Positions 6,033 to 12,140 of a DNA stretch of 12,140 nt are shown here, one piece after another. The stretch is from assembly GCA_022570975.1 (NCBI GenBank), contig JACZYS010000036.1, positions 1-12,140 of the forward strand, read 5' to 3'. Position numbers and translations under genes: made by a program. Within the stretch, counting starts at the first letter, position 1. Every line of letters starts with the position of its first letter. The notes under the pieces are model-generated. The model saw nothing but the letters and a program-made list of their open reading frames with translations. It searched no databases and was not told the origin of the DNA. The DNA is from Candidatus Zixiibacteriota bacterium. GTDB lineage: Bacteria > Zixibacteria > MSB-5A5 > GN15 > FEB-12.

Positions 6033-6056
6033 AAAAAAAGGTGCTCAGTGAGCACC
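6033..6056 (-). terminator. Rho-independent terminator of the S41 peptidase gene
   Basis: Reading the minus strand: GGTGCTC (6056-6050), loop ACT, GAGCACC (6046-6040), then seven consecutive T (6039-6033). The stem is perfect and GC-rich and lies 67 bases after the peptidase stop codon. Confidence 0.88.
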
Positions 6057-6123
6057 CTTGATCTTATTGTCCACCCTTCAGGCAGGGATGAATGCATTAT
6101 TTTTAAAATTCAGGCGTTGCCGG

Positions 6124-7908
6124 TCAGCTTTTTTTCTCCTTGTCAACTTGCAGAGCTTTTGCATATTCTCCCTCAGACTGCAAAATCTTTACCGCTTTCA
6201 TTACGGTCTCGTCTGTCTTCAGGATGATCTCTTCATATACGCCTCTTTCACCGGCAATAGCTGAGACAATCTCTCTTTTTATTTGACGTCTGATATAATC
6301 AATTGAGGTCTCAAAATCTTTTGCTTTTTCTTCATCTATCAAGTTGGCCAAATCTTCAAGCTCTTTTGCAAAGACTTCAGATTTTTCTTCTTCCTTAATT
6401 GTCTCTTCCAGTTTCTCCAGTGAATATTGAAGTGAGGTAGTATAGTCAAATTCTTTTTCTTCGAGGAAATTCTTGAACTGATTGGTAATTTCATCTGTGA
6501 TTTCAAGGGTAGGTTTCAGATCAGGATTCTCAGAGATATACTTGATGGCAAAGTCAAATATCATTGACTGACGGGAAAGATTTATTTCAATTGGTTTCCA
6601 CAGGTCTTTTTCAACTTCAACATCGGGAACAATGCCGCCGCCGCCATACACAACTCTTCCGCCGTTGGTATAGAAAATCTTCTTGTCAGCAATTTTAAGC
6701 GAGTCACCTTCTTCTTCATCATCTTTCTTGAGCGGTTTCTTGCTCTGCTTATCTTCTCTTTGGATACATCTTCCGGAAGGAACATAATACTTGGCCGTTG
6801 TTAGTTTCAAAGCCAGAGACTGGTCAGCGGAAATTGGAAATATTTGCTGAACTAATCCTTTGCCGTAGGTGTCACTGCCAAGAATCAGACCTCTATCCCA
6901 GTCCTGAATTGCGCCGGCAACAATTTCTGAGGCCGAGGCGGTGCCGTCATCGACTAAGATTATAAGCGGTTTGTCCGGGAAGATGGGAGGTCTTTCTGAT
7001 TCAAAGTGTCTTTCACTCTCCTGGTATTTTCCTTTTGTATAAACAATTTCCCGGCCCTGTTCCAAAAACAGCTCGGCCGTTTCTTTGGCCTGGTCCAACA
7101 GCCCGCCGCCGTTATGGCGAAGGTCAAAAACTAAGCCGGTTACGTTTTGGTTGTTCAGTTTATTGATTGCTTCGCGAAGTTCTTGACTTGTTTCTTCCGC
7201 AAAGCGAGACAGTCTGATATAGCCGATAGTTGTACCCGGAATAATACCGGAATAATTTACAGACTTAAGTTCAATGACTGCACGATTAACCTCAAATTCT
7301 ACTCTGTCTTTGATACCGGCTCTTTTGATTTCAAGTTTCACCGATGTTCCCGCTTTTCCACGCATCAGCTTGGAGGCATCGGACGATGACATCCCTTCGG
7401 TATCTTTTCCGTCAATTGTCCAGATTATATCACCGGCTCTTAAGCCTTTTCTGTAAGCCGGGGTGCCTTCGATAGGTGCGACGATTCTAATTCTGTCATC
7501 GCGGGCGTCAATCTGCATTCCCAGTCCTTCGTACTTGCCATGGGTAGATTCCATGAGAGCGTCATATGATGATTTTTCCATCAATACCGAAAAGCGGTCT
7601 AAATCCGAAAGCATCCCTCTGATACCGGCTTTGATTATTTCTTTGGAATCAATCTCTTCCATGTAGTGGTTGCGAAGATTAAATGCAGTTTGAGTGAGTT
7701 TTTTTACATCTTTTAAAAAGGTGTCCCGTTTAACCTGAGGCGATGGTGCATTTTCGCCGGTTTCATCAACATTAATCTGGACCGTATCAGCCCAGAAAAC
7801 CGGCTCTTTGGCATCCAACTGAGTGATAGCTTCACCGGAACCTACAAACCATATTAATGAAATAGCAAAAACAGTAATGCCAAAAAGTTGAAGCGTAAAA
7901 CGGGCCAT
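6124..7908 (-). CDS. C-terminal processing peptidase, S41 family (CtpA/Prc-like), PDZ-containing
   Basis: This 594-residue envelope serine protease belongs to the family that trims or degrades periplasmic proteins from their C-termini. Residues 1-28 hold a signal/anchor (LFGITVFAISLIWFVG). Residues about 60-120 are the N-terminal helical domain. Residues about 124-210 are a PDZ domain (GKYEGLGMQI, YRKGLRAGDIIWTIDGKDT) that binds substrate C-termini. Residues 225-375 form the protease core with FDLRHNGGGLLD (261-272), nucleophile S325 in DGTASASEIV and general base K350 in TYGKG. S325 and K350 are 25 residues apart, as in the family. After a charged linker (DDEEEGDS) come GGRVVYGGGGIVPD and a long helical C-terminal domain rich in Glu and Lys. 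Its start at ATG 7908 has GGAGG five bases upstream. A TTGACA-like -35 lies at 7971-7966 but its -10 is poor. It stands alone, ends at a strong terminator, and is divergent from the signal-peptidase-like gene. Confidence 0.95.
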   Translation of the reverse strand: MARFTLQLFGITVFAISLIWFVGSGEAITQLDAKEPVFWADTVQINVDETGENAPSPQVKRDTFLKDVKKLTQTAFNLRNHYMEEIDSKEIIKAGIRGMLSDLDRFSVLMEKSSYDALMESTHGKYEGLGMQIDARDDRIRIVAPIEGTPAYRKGLRAGDIIWTIDGKDTEGMSSSDASKLMRGKAGTSVKLEIKRAGIKDRVEFEVNRAVIELKSVNYSGIIPGTTIGYIRLSRFAEETSQELREAINKLNNQNVTGLVFDLRHNGGGLLDQAKETAELFLEQGREIVYTKGKYQESERHFESERPPIFPDKPLIILVDDGTASASEIVAGAIQDWDRGLILGSDTYGKGLVQQIFPISADQSLALKLTTAKYYVPSGRCIQREDKQSKKPLKKDDEEEGDSLKIADKKIFYTNGGRVVYGGGGIVPDVEVEKDLWKPIEINLSRQSMIFDFAIKYISENPDLKPTLEITDEITNQFKNFLEEKEFDYTTSLQYSLEKLEETIKEEEKSEVFAKELEDLANLIDEEKAKDFETSIDYIRRQIKREIVSAIAGERGVYEEIILKTDETVMKAVKILQSEGEYAKALQVDKEKKS

Positions 7909-8257
7909 ATTTCCTCCGAATAAGTTTGGTATTCTATAAAACTAATTAACTTATATTTCCAATAATGTCAAGCTTGAGTCACATTTGTTGTTTATCTGTA
8001 TCTCTTTTTATATTAAACTGTTACAGAAGAAACAAAGTTCCATATTATCTCGTAGTAAAAAGTTATGTCATTAGTAACCTCATCTTTTAAGGCAAACCGA
8101 TTGCCATTATTTAAAATAGTTGCAGATAAAAGTGGAAAAAGGAAAGATTTAGATAGGTTAGTAATTTGTATCTTGTTCAACAATAAAGAGTTAGTTGATA
8201 TAAGCAAGGAGTGCAAGAGTTGAGATTGTTCAAGATTTGAACAACCAAAAAAACTAT
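7909..8257. other. Divergent spacer between S41 peptidase and signal-peptidase-like gene
   Basis: This AT-rich 349-base spacer holds the peptidase ribosome-binding site and a possible minus-strand -35 (TTGACA, 7971-7966). A 52-codon plus-strand frame at 8065-8223 starts with ATG but has no ribosome-binding site and no recognisable content; an opposite-strand frame is also open, so I do not call either a gene. The octamer TTGTTCAA occurs at 8173-8180 and again at 8226-8233, where it forms a perfect inverted repeat with TTGAACAA (8237-8244). No convincing plus-strand promoter was found. Confidence 0.5.
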
Positions 8258-9037
8258 ATGAAATTCTATTATAGCACCTGGTTTGCATACTTGCTTAATT
8301 TGCTGCTTCCCGGTCTGGGACACTGGTTCTGGAACGAGAGGTTATTTGGCCTCTTTGTTTTCTTGATTACGGCCATTGCATCGGCTCTCTTTTTTGCCAG
8401 TTTTCTGATAAGCTTGAGTTTTCTGGCCAAACTCTTGATGCTTCTTCTGCCGGTACTCTTTTATTTTTTCACTTTTGTAGATTTACATAAGTCTATTACA
8501 GGTAAAAGAGCCAGTTTTTCACGAACAAAAAAATATGCTATTTCAGTTTTACTCTTGGGAGCTCTCTTTCAACTGGTAGTGCCATTATCACCGACCAATT
8601 TCTTTATCAGGAATTCGCCGAAAATTGAAGTGCTGAAGAATAATTCTCTTTCACCTCTTTACTCAAAAGACAGTTTCCTAATAATCAACCGTCTTTCATA
8701 TCGTTCAGAATTATTCTTTTTTAATCGCTCTTTTTTTCATACTTTACCTGAACGTTATGACATTGTAAACTTTGAGAGAAACAATGATGAGTCTCTTTTT
8801 GGTATTGTTATTGGACTGCCCTCTGAAGAGATTGACATATGGGATGGCAGCTTGGTTGTGAACGGAATGATTCAAGACAAATTCTTTCAACTGAATTTTG
8901 GTTCTTCGCTTGAAACTACTTTTATAATCGTAGGTCAAACCTCTATTTTGGTGGGTACTTTTGGTTTTGGTCAGGTAAATGAACTTCATGAGATACCTCT
9001 GGAAGATTGTATTGGGAAAGTGAGTAACCTCTTCTGA
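8258..9037 (+). CDS. Multi-pass membrane protein related to signal peptidase I, catalytic Lys missing
   Basis: From ATG 8258 this is a 259-residue protein. An in-frame TTG at 8237 would add seven residues, and neither start has a clear ribosome-binding site. The first ~110 residues are strongly hydrophobic with about four membrane segments, beginning NLLLPGLGHWFWNERLFG, a motif seen in small TM2-like membrane modules. The second half follows the S26 signal peptidase I layout. NNSLSPLYSKDSFLIINR matches the S-x-x-P box, placing S130 at the nucleophile position. YDIVNF matches the next strand, and VIGLPSEEIDIWDGSLVVNG matches the box that normally reads KRVIGLPGD. Here the two residues before VIGLP are Gly-Ile, so the general-base lysine is Gly182. 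The terminal SDSR/GDN box is also missing. It is probably not an active leader peptidase of the usual type. Its stop overlaps the start of the HAD gene. Confidence 0.75.
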   Translation: MKFYYSTWFAYLLNLLLPGLGHWFWNERLFGLFVFLITAIASALFFASFLISLSFLAKLLMLLLPVLFYFFTFVDLHKSITGKRASFSRTKKYAISVLLLGALFQLVVPLSPTNFFIRNSPKIEVLKNNSLSPLYSKDSFLIINRLSYRSELFFFNRSFFHTLPERYDIVNFERNNDESLFGIVIGLPSEEIDIWDGSLVVNGMIQDKFFQLNFGSSLETTFIIVGQTSILVGTFGFGQVNELHEIPLEDCIGKVSNLF

Positions 9038-9702
9038 AGAATGTCAGTAATCTTATTTTTGATCTGGATGGAACATTAATAGACAGCTCCAAAGGAATTG
9101 TGGAAGCCGTCAACTATGCCTTAAATCAAACCGGCACGGAGACCCAGCCGCCAGAAAAAATTATTCCGTTCATTGGTTATCCCTTTAGAGTCATGTTTCC
9201 GAATTTTTCAGACAGACCGGTAAAGGAGCTTTCATTATTGTTTCGCAAAAAAGCACTGGAGACAATTGTGCCCTCAACAATAATACTTCCCGGAGTAGAA
9301 GAGGTTCTAAAAGAATTGTCAGAGCGGGGATTTAAGATGTCAATAGCGACTACCAAAATCAGAGAACATATTGATGGGATACTTGATAAATTTTCCTGGT
9401 ATGATTATTTTGATATGGTAATCGGCGGAGACGAAGTAGAGAAAGTAAAACCGGACCCGGAAATGTTTCTGACCATTATTGACCGCTTAAATGAAACAAA
9501 ATTAAGCTCGGCTGTTATTGGCGACACCGAAAATGATATTCTTGCCGCCAGAGCAATTCCGGTTAAAGCGATAGCACTAGAATGCCCATACGGCGGAGAA
9601 GAAAAAGTGATTGCCTCAAGTCCGGATTTCTATTTGAATTCAATAAGTGAACTGCCGGAACTTCTGTCAGGAGCAAAGATTGAACAAAGAGAGAATAAAT
9701 GA
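9034..9702 (+). CDS. HAD-superfamily phosphatase (phosphoglycolate phosphatase/PpaX-like), CTG start
   Basis: This cytoplasmic phosphomonoesterase is 222 residues when started at CTG 9034. A start at the GTG at 9100 would delete catalytic motif I. Upstream of GTG the same frame encodes NLIFDLDGTLIDSS with nucleophile D10 and acid/base D12, so the gene must begin earlier. The frame is closed by a stop at 9025-9027 and contains no ATG, GTG or TTG before the motif. CTG overlaps the previous stop as CTGA. Motif II is IATT (K nearby), motif III is KVKPDPEMF, and motif IV is GDTENDILAA with the Mg-binding acids. A helical cap follows motif I, as in subfamily I (Gph, PpaX, beta-phosphoglucomutase). 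The substrate cannot be read from sequence. The downstream alkyltransferase overlaps by ATGA; E. coli Gph removes phosphoglycolate released in DNA repair, which would fit but is unproven. Confidence 0.88.
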   Translation: MKNVSNLIFDLDGTLIDSSKGIVEAVNYALNQTGTETQPPEKIIPFIGYPFRVMFPNFSDRPVKELSLLFRKKALETIVPSTIILPGVEEVLKELSERGFKMSIATTKIREHIDGILDKFSWYDYFDMVIGGDEVEKVKPDPEMFLTIIDRLNETKLSSAVIGDTENDILAARAIPVKAIALECPYGGEEKVIASSPDFYLNSISELPELLSGAKIEQRENK

Positions 9703-10199
9703 ATAATTTATATGTAAGCAGTTTTGAAAATGACTGGGGGAGGTTTTATGCCGCCTCCACAGAAAAAGGATTGACCCTTCTTTCCATGCCGGGCGAAAAA
9801 GAAGCTATTTTTGATGCCTCCATTGAAAAATATTTTGCTGATTTTAAGATTGTTAATGGAAATAGAAAAAACAGCAATGTCGAAAAACAGTTGAAGAAAT
9901 ATTTTAATCACCAGCTGAAAAAATTTGATTTGAAATTAAATATTTGTGCCAGTCCCTTTCATCAAAAAGCTCTGAAACAGGTTTACAATATCCGATACGG
10001 CACAACCGCTTCATATGGAGATATTGCCAGAGCTATTGGCAGCCCCAGAGCATACCGGGCCGTTGGTACGGCTAATGCAAAAAATAAAATACCGCTAATA
10101 ATACCGTGTCACCGAGTGGTAGCTACGAATGGAATAGGCGGATATGGCGGGGGATTGAATATGAAAAAGAAACTTCTCAAGTTTGAGGGTGTACTTTAA
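9699..10199 (+). CDS. ogt: Methylated-DNA--[protein]-cysteine S-methyltransferase (O6-alkylguanine repair)
   Basis: This protein transfers the alkyl group from O6-alkylguanine (or O4-alkylthymine) in DNA to its own cysteine, a one-time repair reaction. Its 166 residues match the Ogt/MGMT length. The N-terminal part (1-80) is the variable ribonuclease-H-like domain. The DNA-binding C-terminal domain holds FHQKALKQV (87-95), TASYGDIA with Y106, and PRAYRAVGTANAKN, whose R120 is the arginine finger that replaces the flipped base. Then come the active-site box IIPCHRVV with acceptor C137, and the end motif GIGGYGGGLNMKKKLL. Its ATG overlaps the HAD stop (ATGA), indicating an operon. No Ada-type regulatory domain is present. 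Confidence 0.96.
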   Translation: MNNLYVSSFENDWGRFYAASTEKGLTLLSMPGEKEAIFDASIEKYFADFKIVNGNRKNSNVEKQLKKYFNHQLKKFDLKLNICASPFHQKALKQVYNIRYGTTASYGDIARAIGSPRAYRAVGTANAKNKIPLIIPCHRVVATNGIGGYGGGLNMKKKLLKFEGVL

Positions 10200-10222
10200 A
10201 ATCAGAATATCCGGGAGATAAA

Positions 10223-11323
10223 ATGGATCCAAGAATAGAAAAACTGGCAAAAGTATTAATTCATTATTCGTTAAAATTAAAAAAGGGGCAGCTGCTCAAA
10301 ATTCAGGGAGAGGTGGAAACTTTACCACTCATAAGGGCGGCCTATGAAGAAGCAGTAAAAGTTGGTGCACATCCATATGTTAGTGTTATTGTCCCTGAAA
10401 ATACTGAGTCTTTTTTAAGGAGCGCCAGCAATGAGCAGTTGAAATTTATCTCCCCGATAACTAAAATGGAAATTGATAAGATTGATTCCCTGCTTGCAAT
10501 CTGGGGAACGTCAAATACGAGGAATCTGGCTTCAATAAACCCCAAAAAACAATCTTTGCAAAGAAAAAGTTCCGGCCCTTTAATGCAAAAACTGTTCAAG
10601 AGAATTGCAGAGAAGAAAGTCTCCTGGGTGGGCACCCAGTTTCCCACAAAAGGAGATGCTCAGGAAGCAGATATGTCTTTGAGGGACTATGAAGATTTTG
10701 TTTACGGTGCCGGACATATTGATTCCAAAGACCCGGTGAAACATTGGTTGAAAATATCACAAGAGCAGGAGAGGCTGATAAAAATTATGAACCGGTTTGA
10801 TAAAATTCATGTTCAGTCGGCTGATACTGATTTAAGACTATCCGTAAAAGGCAGGAAATGGATTAACTGTGCCGGTACCGAGAACTTTCCGGACGGTGAA
10901 ATTTTTACCGGGCCAATAGAAAATTCTGTAAATGGGTTTATCCGTTATTCATTTCCGGCCATATATATGGGAAGGGAAGTGGAGAATATCAGGCTGGAAT
11001 TCAAAAACGGAAAAGTTGTTAAGGAAACAGCCGAGAAAAATCAACAGTTTTTGACCTCTATGCTAAATATGGATAAAGGTGCCAGGTATGTTGGAGAATT
11101 TGCTATTGGCACCAACTATGATATCAAGAAATTCTCAAAAAACATTTTGTTTGATGAAAAAATAGGAGGTACCTGTCATCTGGCCGTTGGCGCATCTATT
11201 CCCGAATCAGGTGGAAAAAACAAAAGTGCCCTTCATTGGGATATGATCTGTGACCTCAAGAAAGATTCTGAAATCTCAGCCGATGGAAAAGTAATTTACA
11301 AAAACGGTAAGTTCAAGATCTAA
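10223..11323 (+). CDS. Aminopeptidase, M29 (thermophilic aminopeptidase T) family
   Basis: This cytoplasmic metallo-aminopeptidase is 366 residues, close to the 370-410 usual for family M29. The start at ATG 10223 has GGGAG six bases upstream. The N-terminal domain (IEKLAKVLIHYSLKLKKGQ, then AAYEEAVKVGAHPYV) is the standard family opening. The C-terminal catalytic domain carries the two-metal ligands by family analogy: E226 (NFPDGEIFTGP), E292 (GEFAIGTN), H319 (GTCHLAVGASIPES), H338 and D340 (ALHWDMICDL). Enzymes of this family remove N-terminal residues from peptides and have broad specificity. It lies 23 bases after ogt, in the same direction and probably the same transcript. It ends only 16 bases from the convergent dockerin gene, and I see no terminator in that gap. 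Confidence 0.94.
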   Translation: MDPRIEKLAKVLIHYSLKLKKGQLLKIQGEVETLPLIRAAYEEAVKVGAHPYVSVIVPENTESFLRSASNEQLKFISPITKMEIDKIDSLLAIWGTSNTRNLASINPKKQSLQRKSSGPLMQKLFKRIAEKKVSWVGTQFPTKGDAQEADMSLRDYEDFVYGAGHIDSKDPVKHWLKISQEQERLIKIMNRFDKIHVQSADTDLRLSVKGRKWINCAGTENFPDGEIFTGPIENSVNGFIRYSFPAIYMGREVENIRLEFKNGKVVKETAEKNQQFLTSMLNMDKGARYVGEFAIGTNYDIKKFSKNILFDEKIGGTCHLAVGASIPESGGKNKSALHWDMICDLKKDSEISADGKVIYKNGKFKI

Positions 11324-11339
11324 ATTTGAGGATTACCGA

Positions 11340-12140
11340 TTATGGGGGTGGGGGAGGCCCGCCCTTGAAGAGATAATTTACAAAATAAGTCAAATCAACT
11401 ATGTTAACGTCAAGATTCCCGTCTAAATCTGACGAGAAAATTGTAATTGGCTCGGCACCGTTTTTGAAGAAGTATTTTACAAAATATGTCAGGTCAGCAA
11501 TATTGATTTCACGGGAGAAGTCAACATCTCCTCTTTCTATGTAAATTGATTTGATACTTCCGGGTACAAATTTTGGTTCATAGGAAGCAAGGCCGCTTTC
11601 TAATTTGAGTGTAAATGTAGAATTTGTGGAACTGTCTATAATACTTATCAATCCGCCATCAGCATACTCTGAAATGGTGAAAAATAGTTTCAAAATCTCA
11701 CCGGAACCGACTGCAAGCAACGGGGAGCCTCCACCGTTATTGGCCGTAATCTTAATCGTGTATGTTCTTGTTGTGGGGCTCTTGGTTAGCTCGGTAAATT
11801 TCTCAAAATAGTTTGTTCTCAAACCAAAATTTGCCGAGTCAAAAGTCATGTCAAAAGTGTCTTCAAATACAAAAGGAATAATTATTGAATTCAGCTCGAT
11901 AGAATTGGTCAGATTTACGGATAGTTCAACCGGATATCCGGACGCTGCCGAATCTGATTCAAAAGTAAGCGTATCAGCTGCTACAATAATCAAAGAGCTC
12001 TTTGTTGAAGTCAAATCACCGTAAGGGGTGGTAACGGTGAGTGATATATCATAAATGCCGGCTTCTGTAAAAATATGCTGGGGGTTCTGTTCAAATGCAA
12101 AATTGCCGTCGCCAAAATCCCATTCCCAAGACAATGAGTC
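11340..12140 (-). CDS. Secreted PKD / cohesin-like / dockerin protein, C-terminal part only
   Basis: The frame is open through base 12140, so the 5' part (signal peptide and any catalytic domain) lies outside the window; 266 C-terminal residues are visible. Residues 1-54 are most of a PKD domain (SWEWDFGDG, then EAGIYDISLTVTTPYGD). Residues about 56-195 form a cohesin-like beta-sandwich (AASGYPVELSVNLTNS, GSGEILKLFFTISEY). The end (204-266) is a type-I-dockerin-like pair of calcium loops, GDVDFSREINIADLTYFVKY and DLDGNLDVNIVDLTYFVNYL, each with Asp at loop positions 1, 3 and 12. The proline run at the extreme C-terminus (GGPPPPP) is common in such tails. In this lineage type such tails sit on many extracellular proteins, and cellulosome function should not be assumed. 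It converges on the M29 gene. Confidence 0.9.
   Translation of the reverse strand, partial: DSLSWEWDFGDGNFAFEQNPQHIFTEAGIYDISLTVTTPYGDLTSTKSSLIIVAADTLTFESDSAASGYPVELSVNLTNSIELNSIIIPFVFEDTFDMTFDSANFGLRTNYFEKFTELTKSPTTRTYTIKITANNGGGSPLLAVGSGEILKLFFTISEYADGGLISIIDSSTNSTFTLKLESGLASYEPKFVPGSIKSIYIERGDVDFSREINIADLTYFVKYFFKNGAEPITIFSSDLDGNLDVNIVDLTYFVNYLFKGGPPPPP

Noticed and set aside
8013..8288. Minus-strand 91-codon frame and plus-strand 52-codon frame (8065-8223)
   Set aside because: AT-rich spacer with frames open on both strands, no ribosome-binding site, no signal peptide or recognisable motif; the minus frame also overlaps the next gene's start.
9020..9056. The end of the signal-peptidase-like gene and the start of the HAD gene both encode VSNL (9020-9031 and 9043-9054) with only synonymous differences, 23 bases apart
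   Set aside because: Only about 11 of 16 bases match, and both segments fit their own protein families, so chance is more likely than duplication.
1..12140. CRISPR array, rRNA, insertion sequence ends
   Set aside because: No regularly spaced repeats, no rRNA-like segment and no transposase or terminal inverted repeats were seen.

Overview
The window reads as a chromosomal segment of a Gram-negative-type bacterium. Two of its secreted proteins have a style common in candidate phylum Zixibacteria and related FCB-group lineages: a PKD / cohesin-like / dockerin tail with 'DLTYFVxYxFKxG' repeats, and a beta-helix start reading 'INVPADQSTIQAGIDAAV'. This placement is inferred from protein style only. 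Lipoprotein and secretion signals, sigma70-like promoters (TTGACA with TATACT or TATTAT) and good Shine-Dalgarno sites fit that picture.

Left part (1-2340, all minus strand): this looks like the end of an integrated element. A complete tyrosine recombinase lies just downstream of the 3' end of tRNA-Arg(UCU). Next comes a short secreted beta-helix-like ORF with its own promoter but an abruptly ending, probably chimeric, C-terminus. Its TGA stop overlaps (TTGA) the probable TTG start of a J-domain-like protein that runs off the left edge. That last gene is partial and its reading frame is open for the whole first 834 bases.

Middle (2338-7908): tRNA-Arg(UCU) and tRNA-Pro(UGG) lie on the minus strand, with a clear promoter before tRNA-Pro and a GC-rich palindrome between them. 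On the plus strand follow rlmN, a 464-residue exported protein of unknown function with helix-turn-helix-like segments, and a small lipoprotein, all tightly packed. Convergent to these, on the minus strand, are a possible 50-residue secreted peptide (or gene remnant) with a strong promoter, a rho-independent terminator, and an S41 C-terminal processing peptidase.

Right part (8258-12140): a plus-strand run of four genes starts with a membrane protein related to signal peptidase I that has lost its catalytic lysine. A HAD phosphatase follows; it appears to start at CTG, overlapping the previous stop as CTGA. Then come an O6-alkylguanine-DNA alkyltransferase (ATGA overlap) and an M29 aminopeptidase. 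It meets, tail to tail, the C-terminal part of a large secreted PKD/cohesin-like/dockerin protein whose 5' part lies beyond the right edge.

The most unusual points are the recombinase/tRNA boundary with its inverted repeat and J-like cargo, the apparently inactive signal-peptidase homologue, and the non-AUG starts embedded in stop codons.
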